DNA of 64,000 bases from Forficula auricularia. Lineage: Eukaryota; Arthropoda; Insecta; Dermaptera; Forficulidae. Both the position numbers and the translations under genes were made by a program. The notes under the pieces are model-generated. The model saw only the letters and a program-made list of their open reading frames with translations. It had not been told where the DNA came from and ran no database searches. Where the stretch lies: positions 23,362,875 through 23,426,874 of the forward strand of contig JALMQS010000128.1 in NCBI GenBank assembly GCA_024734495.1. The letters run 5' to 3'. Shown in pieces: positions 10,260 through 21,653 of this stretch; positions within the stretch are counted from its first letter, which is position 1; every line of letters begins with the position of its first letter.

Positions 10260-11235
10260 TATATTCATAAGTAAACATTTATTTACGTAGTTTTAATATA
10301 AATACATTTTTGACACAATTTTGTAATAATAAGCTTTCCAGCTCGAAACGTTCTCTGACACAGATCTCCAAAATTTGAAGAAACCGTACTGAAAGTTTTA
10401 CTTTATTTTGCAATTTATGTTCTACTAATTGCGAATCAAACAATATTGTAATAATGAGAAGAGAAATTATATTTATTATTATTATTATTATTTTACTATC
10501 ATTTTATTATTAGAATACATGGACACGTTAATTTCCATAAACAAGTTGCCTTCAGTTATGCTGATGACTAATACACGCGATTAAATTGGATATATATTTT
10601 TTTTATTCTCACTCAAATTTAATTTTAATTAATATTTTTTCATTTTAGTGAAATATTCCCAGAATGTTTCATATAAATGCATATTTATTAATATAAATAC
10701 ACATGAACATGTTTGTGAGCGCGCCTGGAACATAGACAACTAAATATACATCGCTCAGTGATTTTAACCTAAAATCAAGGCTTATAATACTCGCTACGCC
10801 CGGGAGGCAAGCTTTGGCCTTAATATAGAATTGCCTGTTTGATGAAAAATTTTAAACTTTTTTATAACTCATTACTCTTTATGAAAATTTTGAAGACATT
10901 CCGAATAAGAGTGAAGCTAGGTCGGATTAAATTTTGCTTGTAAGTAGTAACATTTTTAAATAAGACATCTAAATACTCTTCGGGTGGGCATAGATTGAGT
11001 TCCTCATTTTTCATAAAATAAAATCTCAAAAAATATATAGTGAAAAAAACCTAAAAATATAAAGCCAAAAATATTAAAATTTGCAATGAAATACTCCAAA
11101 TTTAGAATTATTTTTTCATGTAATATTAAATATACGAGTATTTTGAATAAAAGCCCTCAGAAAAATAAATAAAATAAAAAATAATTATTTTCCAAAATTA
11201 TAATAATATACTTAATAAGAAATGACTCTTAAATT
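10260..11235. other. No gene; AT-rich, one ATT microsatellite
   Basis: An ATT simple repeat lies at about 10460-10495. The rest shows no protein similarity or repeat partner that I could identify. Confidence 0.5.
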
Positions 11236-11237
11236 TT

Positions 11238-11465
11238 TTTGCCGAGGGTAGCAGAATTTTTATATATTTAAGGAGACAATAAAATAGTGTGTCTTCTGCT
11301 GGAATTATACATTTTATTTATTTATAACGAGACTACCATATAGTTTTGAGTGTCTTTTCCTCTTCATCAGTCTATTACAATGTAGATACAATACAACTAT
11401 AGTCTCATTATAAATAAATAAAATTTATAATTCCAGCAGAAGACACACTCTTTTATTGTCTCCTT
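11238..11465. mobile_element. Short inverted PLE-end pair (family D')
   Basis: Starts with gccgagggtagcagaatttt and an aaggagacaataaaa block at 11270, and ends with the inverted block at 11405-11464 (ttccagcagaagacacac, tattgtctcctt). The two ends are reverse complements over ~60 bp around a decayed ribozyme. The same ends bound the endonuclease-bearing element at 49.6-50.16 kb and a pair at 19.26-19.45 kb. Confidence 0.65.
11331..11370 (-). ncRNA. Hammerhead-like ribozyme, decayed (family D')
   Basis: Minus strand CTGATGA is intact, but the second box reads AAAAC instead of GAAAC (CpG-context change). Stem III is enlarged to ACTA...TAGT before the GUC cleavage triplet. The longer stem III is unlike the other copies. 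Confidence 0.45.
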
Positions 11466-11504
11466 CAAGAAATGACTTATTAAGATAAGGAAGAAAATAA
11501 ACTG

Positions 11505-12072
11505 ACACGTTCTGATGTGGCCATCCACTGGACCTTATCACTTACATTTAATATTTAATAAAATTATTTACAATCATATAGTTAGTTTTTCCATTTTTAG
11601 ACTTCTGGGGGCCCATGGATTATGTATAGAAAATTTGGTTGAGTTTGCAAAAATGGCTTAGATTTTTAATTTTTAACCCCCCTCCACTCCCCTTAATTTT
11701 GAATCGATATTCACCAAAATCTAATCAGCTCTTAATCTCAATTCACCAAAACTAGGTGTGAAATTTGGTTTTGATATTCAGACTAGTTTTTGAGCTAGCT
11801 CGTCCACAAAAATTTGGTAACGCACAGATTAATAGACTAACACCCTTACAGACATTTTGATAAAACAGTTATTATCTCGAAAGATATATTTTTTCGATAT
11901 TTACTTATTAGGGTTTTTTTGTAGACCGAAATCCCATGATTACGTCCAATTTTTTTAATCAAAATAGTTTCAGCAGTTTTTGAGATATTTCGAAAAAAAG
12001 AAGCAAAAAAACCACTTTTTTCATGCACGATACAATACTTGACCATAATCTGTATGGTAAAGTAAAAAGGTA
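11505..12072 (+). repeat. Dispersed repeat G, plus-strand copy
   Basis: Runs from gttctgatgtggccatccac through acttctgggggcccatgg and aatctaatcagctcttaatc to the terminal tgtatggtaaagtaaaaa. The open frame on the minus strand (11846-12103) lies inside the repeat and has no recognisable product. Confidence 0.65.
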
Positions 12073-12224
12073 AATAAATAAAATTTGTTTTAGTATGGTA
12101 CACAAATAAAAATTAGTTACACTATTTGTACCCGTAAACCTAACAATGGATTCCAGTATAGTTTTATAAGCTAATTATCTTGCAATTTCCCAATTTTTTA
12201 CAACAGGTCAGAGTTTTGAAATAT

Positions 12225-12595
12225 AATCTGTCAAAACGCCATTTTGACCTATTTTCGAGTTCCATTAGATATTAAACAGCAATATTTGCAATCAAAATAT
12301 TTTATTGACATAACAGAATACATCTTCCTCTTTGATTTTCAAATTACCACTTGTATTTCGATCAATTAGAAATCGAGTTATAGCTAAAAAACTAAGACCA
12401 TATCTTTTTACCTATGTTTATTATCCTTTATAATCACGTAGTTTTAGTTTTTTAGCTTTAGCTCGAGTTCTAATTGATCTAAAAACAAGAGGTAATTTGA
12501 AAATCAAAGAGGAAGCTGTATTCTATTACGTCAACAAAATGCTGTTTAATATTTAATGGAACTCAAAAATAGGTAAAAATGGCGTTTTGACTAAT
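12225..12595. mobile_element. Palindromic MITE
   Basis: Inverted arms 12228-12400 and 12440-12591, with ends gtcaaaacgccattttgacc and aaaaatggcgttttgac. The arms match with scattered substitutions. No coding capacity and no convincing duplication at the ends. Confidence 0.6.
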
Positions 12596-12599
12596 AATA

Positions 12600-13130
12600 T
12601 CTCAAAATTTTCGGATTTGAATTTAATACGTTAAGAAATACTCTCTCCTTCTTGTTTACAAAAGTTGACCAGAATTTGAAATCCTGTGTTATTTACATAA
12701 AGAAATAAAAAATGAGAAAGAAAAACTGTTCTTGGTTTTCGAAAACCAATAGAAAGAAAAAATAGTAATTAATTATATAAAAAATAAAGAAACATCAAAA
12801 AAATTTCCCCTCAGGCATTTATTCTTAAATTATAATGTATTATATTCAAATAAAAATTAAAAATAATTTTTCATAATTTAAAAAAATATATATATTATTT
12901 ATCAAAATATCAAATATACAAATATGCAAAAAATGGGCTTATTTGAATCTATATTAAATCCATTCGAAAAAATATTAGGTATGCTGTTTAAAAAAAGCAG
13001 ACATGCTAAAGATATAATCTCATAAAAATCCGGTCTCTACATTTAAAATCAAAAATATTTAACATATCAAATTCATTCTTATTTATCGTTAAGAAAGAGA
13101 GAATGTAAACAATAATTGTGGAATGTTTTT
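12600..13130. other. No feature recognised
   Basis: Very AT-rich sequence with no coding signal or identifiable repeat. Confidence 0.5.
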
Positions 13131-15020
13131 AACCGACTTCAAAAAAGGAGGAGTTTCTCAATTCGACAGAATTTTTTTTATGTCTATGTTACCTGATATC
13201 TTTGCCAATTGTGAACCGATTTTGATGATTGTTTTTGCATTGAGTTCAGTCTAGTTTCTAAATGGTAAAATTATAAATTTCATTGGTATTAGACCTTTAT
13301 TGTTATGTTTATTTATGCATAATTTATTTGTTTATTTACAGATTTTAATGATTCTTTCTGCGTTTAGATCAGTATAGCCCAAGATAGTTAAGATCCCTAA
13401 CTATTTATTTATTTATTTATTTTATGTATGTTCAGCTAGGACTATTTGCAACGTGGACCGATTTTGATGATTCTTTTTTATTGGAAATTAGGGGTGGTCG
13501 CATATTAATTTAGTCAAGTTCTGATTATATGATCAATGACAAAATAGCGAAAATCTCAATTCATATGAGCGAATAATCGATATTATAATAAAAAATATTT
13601 TATAATAAAAAAAAACAATCTTAAAACGTTCATCTAAAACCCGCCAACGTTTCGAGAGAATTTCTATATTTATGAATTGAATTTTATTATCAATTTCTGA
13701 TCCCTTCGCCAGAATCTTTCTCTTAAGAGATGCATGCAAGGTATAATTAATTATAAGTCGCAATTCTTAAAATCACTAAAAAGAGAAAAATAAAAATAAT
13801 TTTTAGAAAAAAATAAAACCAATTTCAAAAAAAAAAATTCAACAAATAAAATAAAAAGAACTCAAAAATCAAATAAAATGCACTAAAAAGTTAGTAAATA
13901 ATTTTTCAAATTTAGTTACAACTAAACACGAAATATTAACATGAAATCACTTTTTGAAGTCGGTGCTAAACAAATTACGCGATGTTGTCTTCATTACCCG
14001 GAAAACGTATTAAGAAAGTTCCGTCGAGTTCGATTCATAAAATGTATATTTTTGGCACCGATTTCAAAAAGGATTTCATGTTAATATTTCGTCGTTTAGT
14101 TGTAACTAAATAATATAATAATTATTTTATACCTTTTTAGCGCATTTTTATTTGATTTTTGAGTTCTTATTATTTTATTTGTTGCATTTAATTTTTTTGA
14201 AGTTGGTTTTATTTTTATTTTATAAAAATTATTTTAAATCATGCAACTTCTAAACACTGACAGGTACAAAAAAATCCCCTAAAAATGAAAACTTTTACCT
14301 CTCTCGTACTGTCATTTTTTAACCGACTTCAAAAAAGGAGGAGGTTCTCTATTCGACTGAATTTTTTTTTTTTTTTGTGTCTTATGTTACCTCATATCTC
14401 GGCCAATTATGAACCGATTTAAAAAAAAAAAAGTGCATCGGGTACAGTCTAGCTTCCGATTGGTCCTTTTTTCCATTGGTATTAGACCATTTTTGTTAGG
14501 TTTGTTCAGGCCTAACTTCTTTGATTATGAACCGATTTCGATAATTCTTTTTTTTTGGAAAGGGGTATCTTAGGGATAGTATAATATTAATTTGGTCAAG
14601 TTCTGATGATATGATCACTATTAATAACATCACTAAAGAAGAAAAATATAAATAATTTTTAAGAAAAAAAAACCGACTTCAAAAAATTAAATGCAACAAA
14701 TCAAATACACTAAAAGGTATAAAATAATTATTATCTTATTTAGTTACAACTAAACGTCGAAATATTAACATGAAATTACTTTTTGAAGTCGGTGCCAAAA
14801 AAACTATACCTATAAGCGAGCGTACCCGGCAAACATACTAACAAAGATCCCTCGAGTGCGATTCATAAAATGTATATGTTTGGCACCGACTTCAAAAAGT
14901 AATTTCATGTTAATTTTTCGTCGTTTAGTTGTAACTAAATAAGATAATAATTATTTTATACTTTTTAGTGTATTTGATTTGTTGCATTTAATTTTTTGAA
15001 GTCAGTTTTATTTTTTCTTA
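13131..15020. repeat. Cluster of 'aaccgacttcaaaaa' insect-type repeats
   Basis: Two direct copies start aaccgacttcaaaaaaggag at 13131 and 14321 and continue with laaattcgac-type blocks and cggccaattatgaaccgatt. Two palindromic units follow: about 13810-14225 and 14665-15020. Their arms run from the outer ttgaagtcggttttattttt to the inner gttgtaactaaataa-type block, around a loop containing tcgagt-cgattcataaaatg. Both units have the same architecture, so this is a duplicated inverted-repeat element. I recall this repeat type from insect genomes but cannot name the family. Confidence 0.6.
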
Positions 15021-15664
15021 AAAAATTATTTTAAATAAAATAATTTTTAAAAGTTATGCTTAATTCTAATTAAGAAGACCATTTCTTTTTATGATAAAAT
15101 ATTTTTTATTTTCGACGCAAAACAAATTATTCGTTTCTCCACAAAATAATCATTCGATTAATACAAATTTTAGATTTTGAGGAAAATGAACTCATATAAT
15201 TTGTAAATTTCAAGTTTGTATCTGATTTAGTCTACGAGATATACCTAAATGTTCTGACAGAATGGCAAACAGATAAAAATGTCCTTTTTTTTACTTTTTA
15301 ATGAATTTTTTTTTCTAACCAAATAAATATTGATTGGAAAGAGTAGTATGATGGCCTTATATTTTTGCTAGTATTACTGGTCCCGCCTACACATAAGCCA
15401 AGCCACTAGCTCTCTCAGCCGTAAAGTCCTCTTGAAAAGGTCGTCAAGTGGCAACGAAAGAAGCAGCCAAGTTCGCTGTAAATCCTTCACTAAATTGGAA
15501 ACTATTCAAGGCTCACAATTGAAAAAAAGAATAAAAAAATAGAAAAATAAATATTTAATAGACCGGAGGATTTTTATTAGTCAGTTTCTGTGTTGGTAAT
15601 TGTAGAGTCGTCAAGGCCCCTTCATGATTAAAAAGGAGTTAATAGTTCCAATTCATTTGTCTCT

Positions 15665-15690
15665 ATGACGAAGGCGGGCCTTGCAGCTAG
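15665..15690 (+). mobile_element. Possible Helitron 3' end
   Basis: The hairpin AAGGC-gg-GCCTT is followed by gcagCTAG and then T. Helitrons end in a short GC-rich hairpin followed by CTRR and insert before T. No matching 5' TC end was located, so the length is unknown. Confidence 0.35.
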
Positions 15691-15729
15691 TGTTTTTATA
15701 AAAAACTGTATTGATTTATTAGAATAAAT

Positions 15730-16605
15730 AAACTGATGTGAGCATCCACTTGACTTTACCATACACCTGGGTCCTCTCTTATATTTAATATTGAATTAAA
15801 ATAATCTATAATTATTTTCGATAGAACCCCCTCCCCCTCTTAATTTTAGGTCCATTATCAATTAATAATATCTCTTTTTAATTATGAGACTATTTTATTA
15901 GAAATATCAGCTTTCTTCGATTTTTGTTTGAAAATATTTTTTACACTATATTGGTCACTATCAATTTCTTCACATAGTGAGTCATTTTTATAAGGTTATA
16001 TTGGGTGCATTTGCCAAATTTCAAACAAACCGATTAAAGGGTCTACACTCTACAACTTATATTGATAGTTTTATTTTTTAACCCGCCATCCCCAATTTTG
16101 GCCTCCGAAAAAATAATAGCTCTCTTTTTTATTATAAGTTCATTTTATAGTAAATTTCATTTTTCTTGTTTTTTTTTTTAGTTTGAAAATTTTATAATTT
16201 TAATTTTTATCCCCACTCCCCCCGATCCCCTTAATTTTGGGTTCAATTACAACCAAAATCTAATCAGCTCTTAATCTCAATGCACCAACAACATCTACAT
16301 GTGAAATTTTGTTTTGATATTCGGACTAGTTTTTGAGTTAATGCTTCCACAAAAATTTAGTAAGGTACTTACTAACGTACTAACAGACATTTTGACAAAA
16401 TAATTAATATTTCGAAAAATATAATTTTTTAGATATTCAATTATTAGGATTTTTGTAGACCGATTCACCATGGTTTCGCCCACGTTTTTCAATTAAAATT
16501 GTGTAGTAGTTTGAGATATTCCCAAAAAAAAGAAACAAAAACAAACACTTTTTTCATAAATGATTACAATACTTGACCATACGCGGTAGGTAAAGTAAAA
16601 ATTAT
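15730..16605 (+). repeat. Dispersed repeat G, longest copy
   Basis: Extends from ctgatgtgagcatccacttg to tgaccatacgcggtaggtaaagtaaaaa. It contains an additional inner segment (15840-16200) with tcactatcaatttcttcaca, which is also found in the copies at 2.9-3.6 and 24.8-25.6 kb but not at 11.5 kb. The inner segment has a semi-repetitive structure of paragraphs beginning with C-runs (ccccctcccc). Confidence 0.6.
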
Positions 16606-17550
16606 CAAGAATTTATTTCAACAAGTATATATTAAATAAGTATATAACCAGGTCTCAATTTAGTGGAAAAATATTTTAACTGCTATTTTAATTAAATAAA
16701 TTATTAACAGGTCGTTGAAAAAATGAAATATGTGCTTGAATCAAAACAATTAAATAAATAACAATTAAAATAAAAAATCACCGAACGAAGCCAGGTTTTT
16801 AAATTATGTGATCAAGTATATTCGTCAGTTATGAAGATCATGAAATGGGGTCATCAAATTGTTCCTAACTATCGAAAACCGTAATAAATAATTACATACA
16901 CTATAAACAAAACTAATATATTTATTCGGGCTGACATTTGTGACAAATTCCACGTCTGAAAATTGTCTCTTTAACCCGGTGCGGTAGGTCTGTAATGAAT
17001 GTTATTATATGCATGCGAGAAAGGAGTTGTAATCTTTAAAATATGATTGTACGTAGATCTAATCTAAAAGCTGTTCTAAGAGTTTCATTTTGTTCCCCAA
17101 TCGTGGCGTTCTCTTGGGTGTTTTGCGGCTCAGTGAACTTGACCTCTTTCGAGCCCTTAGAGATGATTTGATTCATTCTATCTGTGTTTACCATTCATAG
17201 TAATATTGTTTTGTATATTTGTTTTTCGATTTTATACTCAATGATTTATGACCAATGCTAATATTTTGACTTGAGATTTTTCTAATCTGTATTTGATCTG
17301 TTTATGTTTGTTTTTTGATAATATGTTTAAGGAACTTTGCTGTTATTGATATTAAAGAACAATTTACTTATGACAGGTGTTTTTTGAACTATATCATCTG
17401 AGGATTTATATTTCTATTATTCTTCACTTATTTTATACATGAATATCTTTTTATTTTCATATTTACAGGGTTTTTGAAATTGAAACTTTCTCTTTAAGAA
17501 ATAGAATATTAGTCTGAAGAAAGTAAATCCTATAAGCAAATCTGTGTAGT
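16605..17550. other. No gene; small patch of less AT-rich sequence
   Basis: Mostly AT-rich. The stretch 16980-17170 has higher GC, and its minus strand translates with a short CHKC-like motif, but stop codons interrupt it. It may be another remnant of the R2-like element just downstream; I cannot confirm that. Confidence 0.4.
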
Positions 17551-17715
17551 ATTTTATTTCCATTGATTTCAATAACTAAGAGCCTTTAACAAATCTTAAA
17601 AACGTACACATGAATTTAACATTTCGAAACGATGAAATAACAATCTGCCTTTTATTTGGATCTGTTTGTTCTTTAGCAATGAAGTATCCAGAAGACCGAA
17701 CTTTATAATAATAAT
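17550..17715 (+). repeat. Direct repeat flanking the R2-like fragment, copy 1
   Basis: Shares agcctttaacaaatctt-type sequence, a cgaaacg block and tttatttggatctgtttgtt with 19010-19190. The two copies bracket the R2-like fragment and an MITE. An (ATA/ATC)n microsatellite lies at 17706-17740. Confidence 0.55.
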
Positions 17716-17763
17716 AATAATAATCATCATTATCATCACTGGTTCCGACTGAATATCTACAAA

Positions 17764-18297
17764 GGCAAAATAATGTAGCCAAGTTCATAAATAAATCACT
17801 GGCAAAGAGATATAATCTATTAGAAGAAGAATAACCTTATTATAAATGTAGGCCTGAGACACTAATCAGCAATGATCGAATGCGAATTTTGTGGGACTGT
17901 GCCATCACAACTGATAGAGCAGTTGAAGCAAATAGGCCCTATATTGTCCTGTTTGAAAAAATAAAAAAAGCCAATAATTATTGATGTTGCAGTCCCCTTG
18001 GATGACAAGCTTCTGTTCAACAATCGCTGAAAAGAAGAGGAAATACCAAGCGCTGTCTGTCGAGCTAAAAGATATGTATAAACTTCAGGGGGTGGAGATA
18101 GGGCCAGTGGAGGTGTCCCCCAAATGGTCTGGTCACGAAGGATTGGAAGGTTGCAAAATCAAAAATTCAATTGGACGAATGACCCATGAGAACTTATCAG
18201 AAGGACGAATTATTGGGAACTGCGAACATTGTTCGGAAATTTTTGAGTCACCAGTGAACCATCCAGTATCATGCATTGATTTCCATCCATAAATCCG
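17764..18297 (+). pseudogene. R2-like non-LTR retrotransposon, C-terminal endonuclease fragment
   Basis: In broken frames the plus strand encodes, in order, a segment LAKRYNLLEEE, NDRMRILWDCAITTDRAVEA, NRPYIVLFEKIKKA and IDVAVPLDDKLL, then an EIGPVEVSP-like end. The order NRPD-x-V (here NRPY) then IDVAVP resembles the restriction-enzyme-like endonuclease region at the C-terminus of R2-type and related retroelement polyproteins; the D of the PD motif has become Y. At least two frameshifts occur near 17970 and 18030. There is no reverse transcriptase domain, so it is a 5'-truncated, dead copy. The clade assignment is tentative. Confidence 0.6.
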
Positions 18298-18526
18298 GAC
18301 TTAACATTACATTCCTTTGTAAATATTGTATATATAGCAACATTTGTACATACATTTTTGGCTTGAATAAATACCCCCGCAATTTTGTAAAAACAAAAAA
18401 GAAAAATTAATAATAATAATTTTTATAAGCATTTCAGCTGTACATCATACAATCTAATAATGATAGAATTCGCATAAATCAATACAAAAAAATATAATAC
18501 AAGATTTTGGATTATTATTATTATAT

Positions 18527-18880
18527 CAGAAGGGTTGTTTCCATCCCTTTGGAAATTGAACTTAAGTGCAAAATAAATGAAATGGCTTGCCAATCAAGGT
18601 AGAGAACATATCCTGCAATTTTTCACTCAAAAAATTGATATTCATCATTAAAAAGTTTCCCGATCATTTTATATTATGAAAATTTTCAAAAATCGAAACT
18701 CACAAATTATGTTAATCAAAATATATGGTTTGGCTCTATGTTAAGATTTTAATGATGAATATCGATTCTTTGATCAAAAAATTTTACGCGTCCTATATAA
18801 ATATCGGTCGGCAAGCCAAGTGACCAGATTGCATTTTGGCATTCCAGTATAATTCCCGAAGGGGTGAAACAACGTATATG
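18527..18880. mobile_element. Palindromic MITE
   Basis: Ends agaagggttgtttccatccc and cccgaaggggtgaaacaac are inverted. The arms (18527-18690 and 18715-18877) also pair at ggcttgcca/ggcaagcca and gatattcatcattaaa-type blocks. Non-coding. Confidence 0.55.
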
Positions 18881-19009
18881 ACACAATAAAAATAATCCTT
18901 GACAAACCTCTCAGGTTTAGTAGTTGATCATCTCTATTGGTTTTATATAGTAAGTTTTTTTAAAGCTACTAATATCGATATTTATCTTACTACATAGGCT
19001 AACAAATGA

Positions 19010-19190
19010 TATTTTATTTCAATTGATTTCATCAACAAAGCCTTTGTTTAAATCTTGTAAAAAGGTACATGCGATAGAGGTGCGAAACGTTGAAAAAATA
19101 AAGAACTAGAATTAAATATCTAACTTACCTTTCTTTTATTTGGATCTGTTTGTTATTTAACATTGAAGTACCCGGAAGACCGAGCTTTGG
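19010..19190 (+). repeat. Direct repeat, copy 2
   Basis: Second copy of the 17550-17715 repeat: tttatttggatctgtttgtt and gaccgagctttggg are shared. Its cgaaacg box is not preceded by a CTGANGA box, so it is not called a ribozyme. Confidence 0.55.
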
Positions 19191-19257
19191 GGTATATGTT
19201 ACATATTATTTTTAATTAATTGTTTTATATTTATTCAATCATTTGTTTTGTTTTGTA

Positions 19258-19465
19258 TTGAAGGAGACAATAAAAGAGTGTGTCTACTGCTGGAATTATA
19301 AATTTTATTTATAACGAGACTATAGTTTCGAGGGCTTTGCCCTCTTCATCAAATTCCTGTGAATCAATTGTACTAGACTATAGTCTCGTTATAAATAAAA
19401 TTTATAATTCCAGCAGAAGACACCTCTTTTATTGTCTCCTTCAATATATAAAAATTCTGCTACCC
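19258..19465. mobile_element. Inverted PLE-end pair (family D')
   Basis: Left end gaaggagacaataaaagagt and right end tcttttattgtctccttcaa are reverse complements that extend about 60 bp inward, through ttccagcagaag and actatagtctcgttataaat. Only the left half retains the ribozyme core. The pair is about 200 bp long and is a deletion derivative of the element at 49.6 kb. Confidence 0.7.
19318..19352 (-). ncRNA. Hammerhead-like ribozyme, one core change (family D')
   Basis: Minus strand: TTGATGA (C3 changed to T), a strong stem II (GAGGGC/GCCCTC), GAAAC, loop TATA and GUC. Apart from C3 it matches the intact 49695-49729 copy. Confidence 0.55.
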
Positions 19466-19469
19466 TCTG

Positions 19470-20330
19470 CACAAAAAACTTTCAATTTAATTTGTTTTGT
19501 TTTGATTCACCTACACCTGTTTTGTTTTGATTCAGCTAGCTGTTAATAATTAGTTCAATTGAATTTTATTGTTAAAATATATTTATATAAGAAAAGAATA
19601 ATTTTTAACAAAGTGGGGTACTATAAAATTGTAAACCCAGAGCCTGTGTAATAAGCTCTCAGTAGCCCTGAGGACAACCGTTTTTATAATATCCTAAGCC
19701 CGCAAATCTCATTAATCAAATGCATTTTCGCAATTAGGTTTACATGTTGGGCTAAATTGTATGCTCAAATAAATGGAACGGGTGCTTTTCATCATGCTGG
19801 AGGTCAGCAATATAAATTACTAATATATAGGTAAGTTTATAATAATTCACTTGGTTCTATTATCCATACACATATTGTGTGTGTTGGAAATTTATTATCT
19901 TTTGTTTATTTATTTATTTTTTCAAACTCGTTTAGGTTATAATCTGAATTTATTTCCATTTCTATTGCTCTACCCTTTCGATTTTAATTTTAATTTTTTG
20001 GCTTTTATTTATTTATTTTTATTTCTTGTTTTGTTTCTGTCAAAACAAGTGGAACAACAAAAACAACAACAACAAACTTTGCTCTTTGGAAAAGTGGCTT
20101 ACAAATGTCACATACCACTTAAAATATTTCCACATAATGATCTTCGAATTCTTTTCTATCATTATTTTATATACCTACTAAACAATACACTCACTTTATT
20201 CTTCGCTAAAACAATTTGAAGTATATTTTTTCAGTTATATAAAAGACGTTTTTTCTTGTTTCAGATTCATTAATTTATAAAAGGATTAACTTTATAAAAG
20301 GTAATGATTCATAAGTTAAATAATAATCAA
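19470..20330. other. No gene recognised
   Basis: AT-rich. The 122-codon open frame at 19851-20219 is phenylalanine/leucine-rich, which follows from T-rich sequence. It has no recognisable motif, and I do not consider it a gene. Confidence 0.5.
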
Positions 20331-20350
20331 CATAGCAGATTATAAATCGC

Positions 20351-20381
20351 GACGTTTCGCCTTTATTTAGTGCTTCTTCAG
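20351..20381 (-). ncRNA. Hammerhead ribozyme candidate (family H)
   Basis: Minus strand CTGAAGA, a weak stem II (GC/GC closing a ctaaataaa loop) and GAAACGTC. Boxes are intact, stem III is the loopless ACGU palindrome, and stem I is not obvious. Activity is doubtful unless as a dimer. Confidence 0.45.
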
Positions 20382-20570
20382 TCTTTTTACTTTTACTCAA
20401 CACTTCGTATTGATAAGTAAGTAGCCTTGTCATTAAATGCTTTCCTCATGTCAATTTGTCATGTCAAAGTTGTTTTTTTGGAAGAAATATTAGGAAAGTA
20501 TTTAATGGCAAGCCTATTTAGCATTTATCTATAACGCCGATTTGTACAATAGTACATGATCAAGAAGAGT

Positions 20571-20600
20571 CTGAGGGAGCTCTAAATAAAAGCGAAACAT
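20571..20600 (+). ncRNA. Hammerhead-like ribozyme, decayed (family H)
   Basis: CTGAGGGA in place of CTGAAGA (A9 lost), the same ctaaataaa loop, and GAAACATC with the stem III palindrome broken. Inactive fossil. Confidence 0.4.
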
Positions 20601-20639
20601 CCCTATCGATAGGGTGCTTAATCAACACTTATTTATATA

Positions 20640-20965
20640 AATGACCTATGAATTAAAGAAGAGGATTCATAAAGAGAAACAAAGAGGTTCTCGTCTGCTT
20701 GATGCAAATAAACATACTCATATATATATATATATATATATAGGTATATCAAAAATATATATATTATTTATTCGTTTGAGACTATAGTTTCGAAGGCTTG
20801 GCCTTCATCATCAGTCTTTTTTAATTATAAATATTATTTTTCACGGGGTCAGTATCGCGCGGAAATTGAAATATTTTTTTTGCATCAAGCAGAGGACAAC
20901 CTCTTTTGTTTCTTTTTATGAATCAACAGCTCTGCTATAATCGGCAAAATAAAAACTTTTCAATT
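20640..20965 (-). mobile_element. D-family PLE-like element
   Basis: Bounded by aaagagaaacaaagaggttc at the left and tgaatcaacagctctgctat at the right, which are the D-family inverted ends. It carries a TA microsatellite, an intact ribozyme and the D body (ggggtcagtatcgcg). Closely related copies are at 23.86-24.43 and 62.8-63.2 kb. Confidence 0.65.
20780..20814 (-). ncRNA. Hammerhead ribozyme candidate, intact (family D)
   Basis: Minus strand: CTGATGA, stem II GAAGG...CCTTC with a short loop, GAAAC, loop TATA, then the GUC cleavage triplet. All invariant hammerhead core bases are present, and stem III is two pairs (AC/GU) closing TATA. It would cut its RNA just after the C at plus-strand 20780. 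The flanks allow only short interrupted stem I pairing. Confidence 0.75.
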
Positions 20966-21434
20966 AAAGAAGAGGAGTTAATTCTTGCGCGAAATTTTGA
21001 AATATATAAAAAATTTGACACTTTCATGCATAAAATTGTAATATTTAAAAATTAAAATTTTTAAGGATGTGAGTTTTTTTACAATTCGAAAAAATGATGT
21101 TGTTATACGAAAAGTTCACCTTATTCTGAATAAATTTTTATTTTTTTCAAGATTCTAAGACTAGTTTTATGATAAATTTATTTAATTTTCTTATTTAAAT
21201 TTTACTCAATCAAAAATTTTAATCAAAATTCTAACACTTTAAAATTTTCAAAATATTTTAAAAGGCCGATTATTTAAGATGTTAACGATATTATTGTTTA
21301 TATGTCAGAAGGATCGCCCCATCAGGATTCTACTTATCATAGATGTAAAAATGAAGACACGGTCAATAATTATTTCATTATGGTAGTTTAATAAAAAATA
21401 CGACCAAAATTTCCGTGTAATACCATATATTTAT
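20965..21434. other. No feature recognised
   Basis: AT-rich, no coding signal and no repeat partner noticed. Confidence 0.5.
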
Positions 21435-21653
21435 GTGGAGTCGGGTTGTCCGAGCTGGCTAAGGCGCTGGGCTGGCTTCACCATCGTTGATGACGATGTT
21501 CAAGCGGGAAACCCGGGTTCGACCCTGACTGACATATAAAAATTTCTACCGGCTAAAACTTGGCTCCCTCACTAACCCTACTAACACTTTACTGATGTGC
21601 TGTCTAAGTAAACTTTGTTCCTGGTGACAATAAATAAATAAATTAATTAAAAA
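21435..21653 (+). mobile_element. tRNA-derived SINE (SINE-2), full length with TSD
   Basis: The head resembles a class II tRNA (Leu/Ser type with a long variable arm): gtccgagctggctaaggcgc is the A-box region and gggttcgaccc the B box, and gtcggg/ccctgac can pair as a damaged acceptor stem. The unrelated body ends in an aataaataaataaatt tail. A perfect 11-bp duplication, catatatttat, lies at 21424-21434 and 21654-21664. The tail and TSD show that this is a retroposed SINE and not a working tRNA gene. Confidence 0.9.

Larger units (their letters stand above)
20330..20625. mobile_element. HHR fold-back element, family H
   Basis: Two facing ribozyme cores (minus at 20351, plus at 20571), each with a ctaaataaa loop, and middle sequences that pair in part (atgctttcctcatgtcaa/atttaatggca). 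The arms are more diverged than in families B and C. Confidence 0.5.

Noticed and set aside
10340..10356. Hammerhead at gctcgaaacgttctc
   Set aside because: No CTGANGA box or stem II upstream.
13645..13665. Hammerhead at cgtttcgagagaa (minus strand)
   Set aside because: GAAACG is present but no CTGANGA box lies at hammerhead distance.
19851..20219. Longest anonymous open frame (122 codons)
   Set aside because: Phenylalanine/leucine-rich as expected from T-rich DNA; no motif, no splice or promoter context, no neighbouring coding sequence.
21442..21535. Functional tRNA-Ser or tRNA-Leu gene
   Set aside because: The cloverleaf is damaged, and it is fused to a SINE body with an A-rich tail and an 11-bp TSD.
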